From Fratercula arctica (taxonomy: Eukaryota > Chordata > Aves > Charadriiformes > Alcidae), in assembly GCA_947846985.1 (NCBI GenBank), contig CANTUZ010000014.1, forward strand, positions 6,264,485 to 6,328,484: a stretch of 64,000 bases of DNA, given 5' to 3'. Positions 24,901 through 36,470 of the stretch are shown here, piece after piece (within the stretch, counting starts at the first letter, position 1; each line of letters opens with the position of its first letter). Below the pieces are notes generated by a model, which was not told the DNA's origin, ran no database searches, and saw only the letters and a list, made by a program, of their open reading frames with translations. The position numbers were made by a program, and so were the translations under genes.

Positions 24901-25437
24901 TTGCAGGGAATCACTCACCTGTGTGTGGGAGCCCTGTTCCTGGGGAGGGGCTGCTGCCTGTCAGAGAGATGAAGACCTTGTGAGTCTCACTGTCCTGCAC
25001 TGGGACCATCCCAGACACCCAGCAGAACCCCCACCTCATGTCGGGTTCATTGGCCTCCTGGGGAACCACCCAGCTCTTTCAAATCTCCCCAGTTTCCCTC
25101 ATGTGTGCTCGCAGAGGTACACAGGAGACCTGGGAGCATCCCTGGCACAGGCCAGTCCCCCTTTACAGCCCCGGCCCTGGCTTTCTGATCCTGGGCACTG
25201 CCGAGTGCCATGTCTGCAGCAGAGGTGTGGGACGGAGAGCCATGGAGACCCTCTGGGAGGGGATGTGACTCTAGGGACATCCATCAGTGGAGGCAACACA
25301 GTAAGAAGTTGGAAGGACACCAGTGCCATGCCCTGCCTTTCCCAGGATGGAGCACAGGTCCTCAGCAGTGCCACATGGTGGCAAGTGCCCTGTCCCTTCT
25401 GCTCACACCACTGTGCTGTGTCTCACCTGTGACAGCC
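21207..25437 (-). repeat. Right arm of the ~4.23-kb inverted repeat
   Basis: Reverse complement of 8,078-12,308, with 8.9 kb between the arms. At its outer end this arm joins a full Ig exon (25,720-25,427), so here the membrane exons belong to a complete gene. Confidence 0.8.
21930..22310 (-). pseudogene. Decayed receptor fragment in right arm
   Basis: Minus-strand counterpart of 11,212-11,590: mini-exon-like sequence at about 22,300-22,260 without a valid acceptor, then a partial Ig exon at 22,070-21,935 holding the FCKDGVEEYS region. Confidence 0.55.
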
Positions 25438-26490
25438 AGGTGCCGGGGAGCGCTGAGGGCAGAGCTCCTCACCCAGTTGCTCTCATTCCTGTGCTGGTAT
25501 CCACACGAGTACATCCCGGCGCTCCCCAGGGAGATGTTCAGCAGCACAGAGTAGCTGAGCTGCCCCCGTTGGGCTTTCAGGCTGTACTCCTCCACCTCAT
25601 CCTTGCAGAAGACAATGCGGGTAGCAGGGGACCCCGTCAGCATGGAGCACCAAGCCAGAACTGTGTCGCCAGGACGAGCATGTGATGAATCAAGGCTCAG
25701 ACGAGGAGCCGGGAGGTCCCCTGGAAGGAAGGCAGTGATGCAGGGATGCTACAGGCATTAGGTTTTGATGGTGGGGCTGCAAAATGCTTTGGAGAGGGAA
25801 GGGGAAAAGTCTCTCCTCCAAGGGTTAATATCCTGGGAACAAAACTCCTCTCCTTTCTCAGCACCACCGCTTGCACCACTCCATGTTCTGCACCCCTCCC
25901 TGTGCTCACCGTCACCTGGGGAGCTGCAGATGTCCTGGGCGGTCACGCTGGCACCTGCAGCGTGGGGCAGAGAGGGGTTTGGTTAGAGGGGCAGTGACCC
26001 GGCTCACGCGCCTGTCCCCGACCAGGTCCCCACTACTGAGCCCTTTGCTGGGCAAGAACCTCTGTCCTGCATCTCCTTTGTCTCCTTCTTGACATCACCC
26101 CAAGCTCATTTTGGGTGGTTTTGCTGTCCCAGGTGGATGCCCCTGATTCCACAAGCACTCCAGTCTCTGCCCAGTCTCATGGTGTGATCCGTGAACCCTC
26201 AGAGGTGCTGGAGAAATATCCCCTTTGCTGAGAGCTGCCCCGTAGCTGGAGGAAGCAATCGTCTTCCTCCCCTCATCCAAGCAGCTCTGCCCCTCATTGC
26301 TGCACGGCTGCTCCGCACACCCTTTCCCCATCCTCCCCGCTGCCCAGGACGTGCCCTCTCCTGCCCCGCTCAGCACCCCTCCCGGCCTCAGCCCCAGGGC
26401 AAAGAAATGCCCCAACTCACCCAGCAGCAGCAGCAGGAGGAAGGCAGGGCCAGAAGGAGACAGCCGGGCACATCCCCCCTGCCCCACCAT
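24678..26490 (-). CDS. Complete activating-type single-Ig receptor, 199 aa
   Basis: Five exons give exactly 600 nt: 26490-26421 signal; 25954-25916 mini-exon; 25720-25427 Ig; 24957-24919 stalk; 24835-24678 membrane and tail, stop TGA. The start ATG has an AGAAATGG context. The Ig domain carries cysteines in AWCS, FCKD and YSCGY and sequons NIS and NES. The membrane segment (about residues 153-176) begins LWIWILR, with Arg159 near its outer end, then about 25 cytoplasmic residues with no tyrosine. A membrane arginine and a tyrosine-free tail are the hallmarks of receptors that signal through an ITAM adaptor such as FcR-gamma (as in CHIR-A, LILRA, NKp46, GPVI). It is the only unit in the window with all exons of the activating form. 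The membrane exon sits in the right inverted-repeat arm. Confidence 0.8.
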
Positions 26491-27535
26491 TTCTGGGCGC
26501 TGCGGCAACGGCCTCTCCTTGCAGCCTCTGCTTTCCTCTCGGCTGGGGACAGCGGTTCAAGAGCTGCCTGGCCCGTGGCTTGCAGCGCGCCGGGGGCTGC
26601 TCCTGCTGCCTTTGTGTGGCCAGCAGGGCCTTTCCCACAGCGAGAGGCTGTGACGAGGGGGGGCCCTGCCTCAGCCCCCACTGCGCACGCTGCGCCTGCA
26701 GAGTCCCCGCTTTCATTTCCCTGCGCTCAGAGAGAGGAGCACGAGCCGTGTTTGCCTGTGCCTCGGGGGCAGCATCCTCCCTGCAAAGCCCTCCTGCCCC
26801 TTGTCCCCCACCCTGCGTTGCATCCTTGGGGCCAGAGCTACCCCAGCTGCTCATGCTCTGGGCTGTGCCCAGAGCTGGATCTCACCAGCTCCTCATGGCA
26901 CCAACCAACGGCATCACCCTGACTCAGACCCTTCCGTGTCTCCGTGCAGTGACCGGAGGCGTTGTCTCAAGTTTCCCTCACAGACGCCTGCCAGCCCTGG
27001 CCCGGGAGCCAACTTGCTCTCCACTGTGAAACACCCAGTGCTTGAATCTGGGCCCTTGGTGTGCACCGGGGAGCTCGGGGGAGAGGTTGGGGTGCAGGCA
27101 GGAGGGGAGAACCTTGGCTGGGAAGCACAAGGCAGCACGGCTTCCCCCACGGAAAGGGGGAAGGAGGGTGGAGGCAGGACTGGAGGTGATGCCTCCTGCC
27201 TGCATCTTCCAGGTACTTCTGGGTAGCAGAAGGACTCAGAGGAGCAAAGCCTTGCCCATGAGAAAAGCCCTGCGGTTATGTCTGGCCAGGTGCCATAACA
27301 GCACAGTTATTCAAATGAGAGGGAACAGGGGGACGAGAGGACCTGGGACAATAAATGAGCACAGAAAACACTTGGAGTGGTGTCTAGAGAGCACATCAAG
27401 GAGGTATAAGATGGAGACTCACGGGTGGGAAGGAGTTTGCCAAGCAAGGACTCAGCAGTGGAAATTTGAGCAGGGCCACGTGGTGAGCCGGGTCACTGCC
27501 CCTCTAACCAAACCCCTCTCTGCCCCACGCTGCAG

Positions 27536-28384
27536 GTGCCAGCGTGACCGCCCAGGACATCTGCAGCTCCCCAGGTGATGGTGAGCACAGGGATGGGCCA
27601 GAAAAGAGAGGAGTGCGGGGGTGGATGTAGGATGAGAAAGGGGGTTGGTTCCCCATGTGGGAAACCCTGCAGAAGAGACTGCAGGAACGCTGGCACATAC
27701 CATCCCTCTGCCATCTCTCCAGGTGACCTCCCACCTCCTGAACTCTTCCTGAACAGCTTCCGCGCTCAAGAGGGGGAAAGGGTTCCTTTTGGATGCTCCA
27801 TTGAGCGAGGGGGTCCCCTTACACCTTCCTCCCACACCTCTGCTGCAGACATGGCACTCGGCAGTGCCCAGGATCAGAAAGCCAGGGCCGGGGCTCCTGA
27901 AGGAGTCTGGACTGTGCCAGGGATGCTCCCAGGTCTCCTCTCTACCTTTACAAGCTGACATCAGGCAAAGTGGGCAGAGTTACATGAGCCTGGTGGTTCC
28001 CCAGGAGGCCAATGAACCCGACATGAGGTGGGGGTTCTGCTGGGTGTCTGGGATGGTCCCAGTGCAGGACAGTGAGACTCACAAGGTCTTCATCTCTCTG
28101 ACAGGCAGCAGCCCCTCCCCAGGAACAGGGCTCCCACACACAGGTGAGTGATTCCCTGCGAGCACTTCCCAGCATCTCCTTCCTCCTGGAAATCCTTATC
28201 CACATTGTGACCCTCCTCTCTTCCAGGGCCAGCCATGCCCCTCTGGATCTGGATCCTGCGCTCTGCCCTCACCCTGCTCCTCCTCATATCCGCCCCCATC
28301 ATCACCCTCATCCTGGAGAGATGCAGCCACTCTGCCCCTGGGGAAGGGCATCCTGGAGATGTCCCTCTCCCCATTGTCATCTGA
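27536..28384 (+). pseudogene. Activating-type receptor unit with truncated Ig exon, copy D
   Basis: Mini-exon 27536-27574, truncated Ig exon from 27723 to about 27,823, stalk 28105-28143, membrane exon 28227-28384 (Arg retained, TGA at 28,382). It has the same defect as copy C: the Ig exon stops after the first cysteine and lacks a donor. No plus-strand signal exon is visible. If transcribed, skipping the Ig remnant would still keep frame between the mini-exon and stalk, but nothing supplies a signal peptide. Confidence 0.65.
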
Positions 28385-30450
28385 TGCCCCCACTGCCCTG
28401 GGCTCCCCGCTGTCCCCATGTCATGAGTGAGGTGGGAGTTACACCACCCCCAGGCTCCCACTTGGGGTCTGGTCACTCAGGGTCTCATGCCCAAGGGATG
28501 TGCTCCCATCGCTCTGCTCTCTTTTGCTCAGCCCCTGCTCTCTCCTCTGATGAAGGACCCTGGAATCTCACACCCTTCCAGCTGCGTTTAACAGCCACAG
28601 ATGCCCCTCCTGCTCACAGACACCAACGTCTCCATTGCCAGGTCCAGCCCTGCAGCACAGAAACACACGGAGGGATGGCTGGATGGCTCCAGCCTCAGAG
28701 CTTGATGCTCTCAAGGTCCTGCATCTCTCCAACACCTGGGCTGGTGTCGGTAGCCAAGGCCAGTTTCTGGGTCACTGGGCATCTCGTTGCAGTGAGCAGG
28801 GCAGAGGCACGTGTGTTGGCAGAGGGCTTGTGGGAGGTGAATTATAAAGGATTTGTTCAGAAGTTGTCACTTGCTGTCACTCCTCTGTCTGGGAGGGTAG
28901 TTCTGGAAATGCTCTGGAGAGCTGCTTTAATCCTGGCTGGTGGGGCCACAAGGCCTGGGAGGGAGCTGCCACCCGCTACGCCCACTCATCCAAGGGATTC
29001 CCTCCATCCTGCCATCACCCCAGCAGTGGTCACTTGGAAAAGCTCCGAGACGAGGATAGCTAGACCCATCTCCCCATGTTCAGGTCCAAGGGGTAGCTGT
29101 GCCCGGACCTCTGCACCACTCCCCACATCTTTGGTCAAGAAAACTGGGCTAAAAACGCCATCTGTGAGACAGGAGTGGGGTGTGCAGAAGCTGTAGAGAT
29201 GGCAATGGGGTCTTGGCGTCAGCAGCCCCCAATATGCAACCCAAGCTCAACCTTCCCCCTGCAGCATCTCAAGCCTCCCACACCAACAGCTCCCAGCATG
29301 GCCGGGAAGCCAAGTTTCTCTCTGATGTGAAACTCCCAGCGCTGGAGTCTGGGCCCTTGGTGTGCACCAGGGAGCTCGGGGGAGAGGTTGGGGTGCAGGC
29401 GGGAGGGGAGCACCTTGGCTGGGAAGCACAAGGCAGCACGGCTTCGTGTCAGGAAAGGAGGAAGGAGGGTGGAGGCAGGGCTGGAGGTGATGCCTCCTGC
29501 CTTCATCTTGGAGGTACAAGTGCGCACTGGGGGGGCTCAGAGGAGCAAAACCTTGCTCCTGGGAAAAGCCCTGTCATTATGTCTAGCCAGACACCACAGC
29601 AGCACTGTTATTCACAGAAAGAGGAAACAGGGGGACGAGAGCAAGGGCAGAGCTCTTCCACAGATCTAAAGCCCCAAAGAAGATCAGTCCCAGCAGAGCT
29701 GTCGCATACAAGGCTTCAGCAAAGGTCCCGGGGTGCTGGTGGAGGGCAGGGAGGTCTCCAGGCACAACAAATCCTGCTGAGCCATCCCTCGCCAGCAGAG
29801 CAGCAAAATGGGATGGTACGGCTGAGCGATGCAGCCACCTTCACCTGCATCTCATCCACGCAAGGTCTCCACACTGCCTTGGAGCTTGAGGTGCCGTAAT
29901 TTGGGTGCTGTCACTCCAAAGCCTCCTCGCGTGTACTAAAACAGAAAAGCCGCTGCTGCACACACAGAGGAGTGGTGTGGCCAAGCGGTCTGAGGCTGCA
30001 GAGCGAGCAGGAGGCGAATAGCTCGCTGCTGAGAGCGCTGATGAGGGAAAGGGAGGGCTTTTTTTAGAGCAAGGTGACCTGAGGCCCAGCAGCTGCAGCG
30101 AGGAGCAGAGGCTGGGCTGAGCTGAGATGGTGCTGGGCTTGGCTTGAGCTACGGTGCAAGTCTGAGCAAAGTGCACGCTTTTCCAACAGCTCTGAGGGTT
30201 TTTGGATCACACCGTGAGACTGGGCAGAGGCTGGAGTGCTTTAGGGAGTCAGGGGCATCCACCTGCACCAGCAAAACCACCCCAAACAAGCATGGGGTGC
30301 TGTCATGAAGGAGACAAAGGAGATGCAGGATGGAGACTGGTGGCTGGGAAGGTGCTTGCCCAGCAAAGGGCTCAGTAGTGGGGACCTGGGCAGGTGCCTG
30401 AGCCTGGTCACTGCCCCTCTAACCAAACCCCTCTCTGCCCCACGCTGCAG

Positions 30451-30489
30451 GCGCCAGCGTGACCGCCCAGGACATCTGCAGCTCCCCAG
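30451..30489 (+). pseudogene. Orphan mini-exon, third copy
   Basis: Same 39-nt exon as at 2,443 and 21,068, splice sites intact, no Ig exon after it. Confidence 0.55.
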
Positions 30490-30582
30490 GTGATGGTGAG
30501 CAGAAAAAAGGAGTGGTGCAAGGGCTGACGCTGAGAAAGGTGAAGATTTTTGTGTTCATGAGTGGACTTTCACCAATAGTAG

Positions 30583-31311
30583 GTCTATGTCTTGCACTTG
30601 GAATTACAATGAATGATATATAAATGCCTATAGAAAACATTACCTGTGTGGTGAATGTGTACGTGAGTACCCAAGTGAAGACACCTCCTTCCCACTTTGT
30701 ACCGTGTGCCATGTGTGTACAGAAACTGCGGGATACAACTGCGGGTCTGCTCTGGTATCTCCCCACACCCACGCACAGATGTATAGACGGGTGCACACAG
30801 AGACACGGGCCCTGATGTGCTCACACCTCTACGTCAATAGCTATGTGCAAGGAGGATGGGCTTTTGCTGAAACGAACCATAAACTATGTATTTCTGCCAA
30901 TGATTGCACCTCTGGCTTATACAGTCCCTTACGGAATGGGCTTGAGCTGCCCAAAGACAGCTGTGGACATACCTGGAGATAGAAAGGGGAGCTGTCTCTT
31001 CTCTGAGCTCAGCTGAGACATCTACCAGAGCCTAAGAGCTTCATCTTCACCCTCTCCTACTGCCTCTCCCTTCTCATCTTGACCATGCTTTCCTTCCCAA
31101 GCCGAAATCCCAGCAAGAAGTCATTCCTTGCCCTCCCCATAACCAAAATGCTCCATACAATGGCAATATTAAAATTCCAGGCAAGGTCATGGGGACACCT
31201 GTGCTATGGGGAGCATGGTCTCGCATCAAAGGAGTCGCCAGCTGGCAGCTAATGGTTTGCATTCACGCTGAGCCTTTAGCTAGAATGAGTTTTGCAGATT
31301 TCCACGCTGGC
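30583..31311 (+). repeat. Unidentified ~730-bp repeated segment, copy 4
   Basis: Near-identical to 2,575-3,303, within the 28-kb-offset duplication. Confidence 0.6.
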
Positions 31312-31428
31312 TGGGTTTTGATGTCCCCGTGTCAGCCCCATGCACTGGGGCGGGGGGGACACATCTACCGGGAGACAAAGAAGGCAAACAAGAGAAGCTC
31401 CTTTCTCTTTGGGATGCAACTTCATGCC

Positions 31429-31434
31429 TTTATT
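31429..31434 (-). terminator. Poly(A) signal for the 34,873-31,551 gene
   Basis: AATAAA on the minus strand, in the same place as the signal of the duplicate gene. Confidence 0.5.
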
Positions 31435-31550
31435 TACAGCTCACAGATCTTCCATGTTTTCCCCATTTCTCTCTGCTCTCTCAGAGAACTTGTGTGGACG
31501 CCTCCCCTGCCTGCACAATGGGATCTCCACCGAGCTGGCACCAGGGTGTT

Positions 31551-34500
31551 TTAGTTGAGCGGGTCTTGGGGTCTTCTGAGGTCTATCCAAGCCAATTTTT
31601 CCTCCAGAAGAGCCAAAGACACAACTGTGTGGGTAACACGAGAATTGCAACCCATGAAGGAGCCATCCTGAGCCCTTCCAGGATTGTCCAGCAAACGTCC
31701 AGAGATCCTCACGGAGGGGAGAGAGAGCCAGCAAGGATCCACATGCACATCATGTCTTGTGTTGGGTAACTCATCAGCTGGCTGCATCAGCTCTCCCTTT
31801 CTCATAAACTGGCATAGAGTGAAGCTTCGGAGCAGTTTGGTCTGGAGACCTTCAAAACAGAAAACAAAGCAGCCTCACCCTCCTGGTGCCCGTCACGGCC
31901 ACAGAGCCCTCAGCCAGCCTGGCACAGTGGAAGGAGGACAACGACAGGCACAGCAGAGCCAAGGGAAAATCCCAGCCTCATGGGGGGTGTCCTCCCCTGA
32001 AGACGGGACATCTTGGGCCCGAAGAAGAGCTGGTGCAGCCCAAAAGACTCTGCAAGAGCTGAACTTACCTCAGCTCTGTCCGGTTCATCAATGTTGACAT
32101 CTGCAGGGGGAAGCTGAGTTAGTGTCCAACCATCAGCAGGATAGTGGAGACGACAGAAAAAAAAACAGGTTTGGAAGGGAGGAGCCCCAGGTTTCAATAG
32201 CAGATATTGGGATGGAATGGGGGCTATTTCTTATAAAGATGATTTATTGAGATTGAATTTATTTGGAAGGTGGAGAATTAAGGACATTCAACCTGGCACC
32301 AGCTCTGCATTGTACGTGAGGACACTGAAGAAGAAGAGTGTGCCCAGTGCCAGGAGGGGGAAGGTGCAAGGGCAATTGTCACTTACAGTAATGCCCGTTG
32401 TCAGCAGAAGAGTCCTCAGCACTACCAGCATCACCGAGGGGTGTGGAGAGAGCAGGGAGAAAAGGCGTTGAGGGTCTGTGGCCCCACAGTCATCCCCCAG
32501 CAATGGGGCCTTTTGGGTCATTCCCATGGGTGGCGCCTTCTTGCACTGGGTCCACGGCTGGAGTCAAGCCCAGGGACAGCCCTGCTCCTCCCTGCCCCCA
32601 CCCCGGGGGAAGCCACCCATGGACACAGACCATGCTGCCCCTGGCCAAGGACCAGCCCAGGCCATCTCCATCCCCCGCCAGCCCCACAGCCAGGAGGGAT
32701 TGCTGCTCACCTGTGGCATCTCTCTCTGCAGGCCCCTGCAAGGAAAAGAAAGGGAGAGGTGGGGAGGCCGAGTTACTGCACAGCCCTGGCTCTCCATGCT
32801 CTGGGCTGCACCATGAAGGTGATGGGCTGAACCTCCACACCTCACTCAGGGAGGGACTTTTCCAGACCAGCCTAGGCAACCCTGAGTCCCAGTTCCCAGG
32901 CTGGCTTCTCCCAAGCAAATATTTACCATGACAGGGATACTTTTTTCTTCCCCATCTCAGCACCTTTGCTCCCCACAGGTGATAAAGGGAAGATTCCTTC
33001 ACCTTCTTGGGATGTGGGGTAGTGAACTGGCAATGCTGAACCAGCATGGCTCATTTCATCTCCCCTCTGTGTTTCACCCCACTTTTTGCCCTCAGTTCCC
33101 CCCAGTCACTCACCTTTCTTCACAGCACAGTAGCCGGCTGCAGCCAGGAGGAGGAGGGAGGCGGCCGCCACCCCCAGAATGATGCCTGTGGGGAAGTGGT
33201 AGACAATCTGGGGATGGGGAGCTGGGAGAGACAGAAGGTGTTGGGGAAGAGGGGACGTCATGGGGAGAAGCAGAGAGCAGGAGATGCCCCTAGAGCCAGG
33301 CACAATCCCGACTGATAGTCCTCCCACTGTGCTGGTGCCAGCAGCGCAGCATCCCTGGGCTCGATGCTGGGCGACACTGGGTGTGTGGGGAGGGAATGAC
33401 TCACCTGTGGTGGATGGCCCTGCCGGGGAGCTGGACCCGCTGCCTGGCAGGAGAGATGGGGAGGGTGAGAGTCTCCAGCAATGCCAGGTGCTGCACAGAC
33501 TAAGCACCTGTGGGGACCCCCTGATCCACCATCTCTCAACCCTCCTGACAAATCCATCAATGCCTTGCTCAGCTGTGGCTCTGGGTTAGACCTGGCACCA
33601 CCGCTCTGCCCTTCCCATGATGCTGGGCCAGGAGAGGAGCGGGATTCTCTCCTTTGACTGGGAGGAGTTGTCCCAGTTGCAAAGACTGGGCTGAACAGCA
33701 CCCTGACCCCCAGCATCCCAACTGCCCAGGGACACGCTATGGGGCATGGCAGGGTCCCCACCCTCCTCTGCCGTCTTTGGAGCCCTGGAGCAGAGCCAGC
33801 CTGTGCCCCAGTGCCACGTCTCACCTCTGACAGTCAGGTTCCAGGGAGTACTGAGGGCAGAGTTCCTCACCCAGTTGACCTCAGTCTTGTGCTGGTACCC
33901 ACACGTGTATCTTCCCACTCTCCCCATCGTCATGATCAAGAGCACGGGGTAGCTCAGCTGCTCCCGTTGGGCTTCCAGGCTGAACTCCTCCACCCCATCC
34001 TTGCAGAAGATGATTCGAGTAGCGGGAGAGTGCCCATCAATGGAGCAGCGAAGCAAAACCTGTTCTCCCTCCTGAGCACTGGAGGTGCTCAAGAAGAGAT
34101 CAGGAGGTAGGAGGTCACCTGGAGACATGGCACAGGGATGTCCCAGGCCAGCGATATGATTGTTAGGGCTGCGAAACACCTTGCACTGGGAGGGGAAGTG
34201 TCTCCTCTCCAGGGGTTCACACATGGGGAACCCCCCCCCCATCCCATCTCCACCCCCTGCACACCTCCCTTGTCTGCACACATTGTGTGCTCAGCCTTAC
34301 CTGGGGAGCTGCAGATGTCCTGGGAGGTTTGCACTGGACCTGCACCATGGGGAAGGGAGGGGACTGGTTAGAGGGGCGTGAGCTGGGCTCATGCAGATGC
34401 CCCTGCCCAGGACACCACTAGTGAGTCCTTTCCCACCCATGAGTCTCTGTTCTGCATCTCTTCGGTCTCATCACTTAAAAACCCAAGCTGGTTTCAAATG

Positions 34501-34873
34501 GGTGTGGTGTTCCAGGTGGAGGCCTCAGCTACCTAAAGGAGTCAATCATCTGCTCAATGGCACGATGTGACACAGACACCCTCAAAGGTGTTGGGAAAAT
34601 GCCCCCTTTGCTGAGAGCTGCCCCGTAGCTGGAGGAAGCAATCGTCTTCCTCCCCTCATCCAAGCAGCTCTGCCCCTCATTGCTGCACGGCTGCTCCGCA
34701 CACCCTTTCCCCATCCTCCCCGCTGCCCAGGACGTGCCCTCTCCTGCCCCGCTCAGCACCCCTCCCGGCCTCAGCCCCAGGGCAAAGAAATGCCCCAACT
34801 CACCCAGCAGCAGCAGCAGGAGGAAGGCAGGGCCAGAAGGAGACAGCCGGGCACATCCCCCCTGCCCCACCAT
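31551..34873 (-). CDS. Single-Ig receptor with long cytoplasmic tail, copy 3
   Basis: Nine exons in phase, 230 aa: 34873-34804 signal; 34339-34301 mini-exon; 34118-33825 Ig; 33443-33405 stalk; 33221-33114 membrane; 32735-32711, 32421-32387, 32100-32069 and 31601-31551 tail. The Ig exon has diverged most of the family: FCKDGVEEFSLEAQREQ, YTCGYQHKTEVNWV and a single clear sequon NLT near the end. The mini-exon is also distinct (GPVQTSQDICSSP). The membrane and tail exons are almost identical to those of the 7,488-3,544 gene, including YYVNI and LAWIDL. This fits a recent duplication or gene conversion of the 3' half while the ligand-facing half differs. A poly(A) signal lies at 31,429-31,434. 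Confidence 0.75.
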
Positions 34874-35177
34874 TTCTGGGCGCTGCGGCAACGGCCTCTC
34901 CTTGCAGCCTCTGCTTTCCTCTCGGCTGGGGACAGCGGTTCAAGAGCTGCCTGGCCCGTGGCTTGCAGCGCGCCGGGGGCTGCTCCTGCTGCCTTTGTGT
35001 GGCCAGCAGGGCCTTTCCCACAGCGAGAGGCTGTGACGAGGGGGGGCCCTGCCTCAGCCCCCACTGCGCACGCTGCGCCTGCAGAGTCCCCGCTTTCATT
35101 TCCCTGCGCTCAGAGAGAGGAGCACGAGCCGTGTTTGCCTGTGCCTCGGGGGCAGCATCCTCCCTGCAAAGGGAGGT

Positions 35178-35632
35178 ACCTCTGCTGGTACCCACACGAG
35201 TACATCCCTGCGCTCCCCAGGGAGATGTTCAGCAGCACAGAGTAGCTGAGCTGCCCCCGTTGGGCTTTCAGGCTGTCCTCCTCCACCCCATCCTTGCAGA
35301 AGACAATGCGGGTAGCAGGGGACCCCCTCAGGATGAAGCACCCAGCCAGAACTGTGTCGCCAGGACGAGCATGTGATAAATCAAGGCTCAGACGAGGAGC
35401 TGGGAGGTCACCTGGAAGGCAGGCAGTGATGCAGGGATGCTGTGGGCGAGTGTTCCTCAATGTGGGGCTGCCAAACACCCTGGGTCAGAGAGGGAAGAGT
35501 CTCTCCTCCAAGGGCTTGTAGCTGGGACAGAAAACCCGCTCCTCACCCCCTGCACACCTCCATTTCTGAACCCCTCCCGGTGCTCACTGTCACCTGGGGA
35601 GCTGCAGATGTCCTGGGCGGTCACGCTGGCAC
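35178..35632 (-). pseudogene. Receptor fragment: mini-exon and truncated Ig exon
   Basis: The mini-exon is 35632-35594. The Ig exon starts at 35411 (DLPAPRLSLDLSHARPGD), keeps all three cysteines (LAGCF, FCKD, YSCGY), and breaks off near 35,178 after YQQR. There it joins, without a splice donor, the 5' flank of the 34,873 gene. No stalk or membrane exon follows in this orientation. It looks like the left half of a receptor gene cut by the duplication breakpoint that brought in the next unit. Confidence 0.7.
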
Positions 35633-36224
35633 CTGCAGCGTGGGGCAGAGAGGGGTTTGGTGAGAGGGGCAGTGACCCGGCTCATCCAGATGACCGTGGC
35701 CCCGTTCTCACTGCTGAGCTCTTGCTGGGCAAGCACCAGCCCACCCTTGCGTGTCCCTCATGCATCTCCTGGTGTCCTTGCTCGATTCCTGCCCAAACCC
35801 ATTTTGTGTGGGTTTGTGGATCCAGGTGGGTGACCCCGTCTCACCCACGGCCCCACATCCTCACAGTGGCAGGCAGGGCAGCCCCTCTGGGTTTTCAACA
35901 CATTCACTGGGTGAATTTCTCCCATTCTTTGCCCCTTTTTCTCCATGCCTTGCCTCACCTCACCCATTGCAGAGCTCTGCATCCCGGCACTGAAGGGCCC
36001 CCCCTGAAGAGCCACCCAGTGTCCCAAATGCCTCCTCTCTCTCTGCACCACTCACAGACCACCACAAGCACAAAGCTGCTTTTCACCCAACATGACATCT
36101 GCCATCACCGTGAGGAAAGGGATTTCCGTGTCAATTCAGCACAATAAAAATGCAAAGCTCTGTCCGTCCCCCTCCCCAGGCCCGTGTCACACAAGACGGT
36201 TTATCTGCGTGCGCAATAGAGCTT

Positions 36225-36470
36225 CCCCATCGAGGACAGTGAATCCCACCGTGGAGGACGGGCTCAGCCGGGCTCAGCACCATCTCAGCTCAGCCCAGCC
36301 TCTGCTCCTCGCTGCAGCTGCTGGGCCTCAGGTCACCTTGCTCTAAAAAAAGCCCTCCCTTTCCCTCATCAGTGCTCTCAGCAGCGAGCTATTCGCCTCC
36401 TGCTCGCTCTGCAGCCTCAGAAGTCGACCACGCGACCGCTCGGCCAGGCCACTCCTCTGAGCGCAGCGCA
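36225..36470 (-). repeat. Copy of the receptor-flank repeat, outermost
   Basis: Reverse complement of the segment seen at about 1,970-2,120, 10,430-10,620, 20,590-20,750 and 29,970-30,140, and matching 22,905-23,130 in orientation. It marks the right edge of duplicated cluster DNA. An internal insertion near 36,421 distinguishes this copy. Confidence 0.55.

Larger units (their letters stand above)
25724..31311. repeat. Direct segmental duplication, second copy (partner 16,350-21,928)
   Basis: Near-identical to the partner at an offset of about 9,383 bp. Visible differences are scattered single bases and short indels. Confidence 0.7.
28009..33238. repeat. Direct segmental duplication of positions 1-5,230
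   Basis: Positions 1-5,230 recur here at a constant offset of 28,007-28,008 bp, changed only by one-base indels in homopolymers and scattered substitutions. The similarity begins at the first base of the window, so the left boundary is outside it. It includes the 3' part of a long-tailed receptor gene in both copies. Confidence 0.8.
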
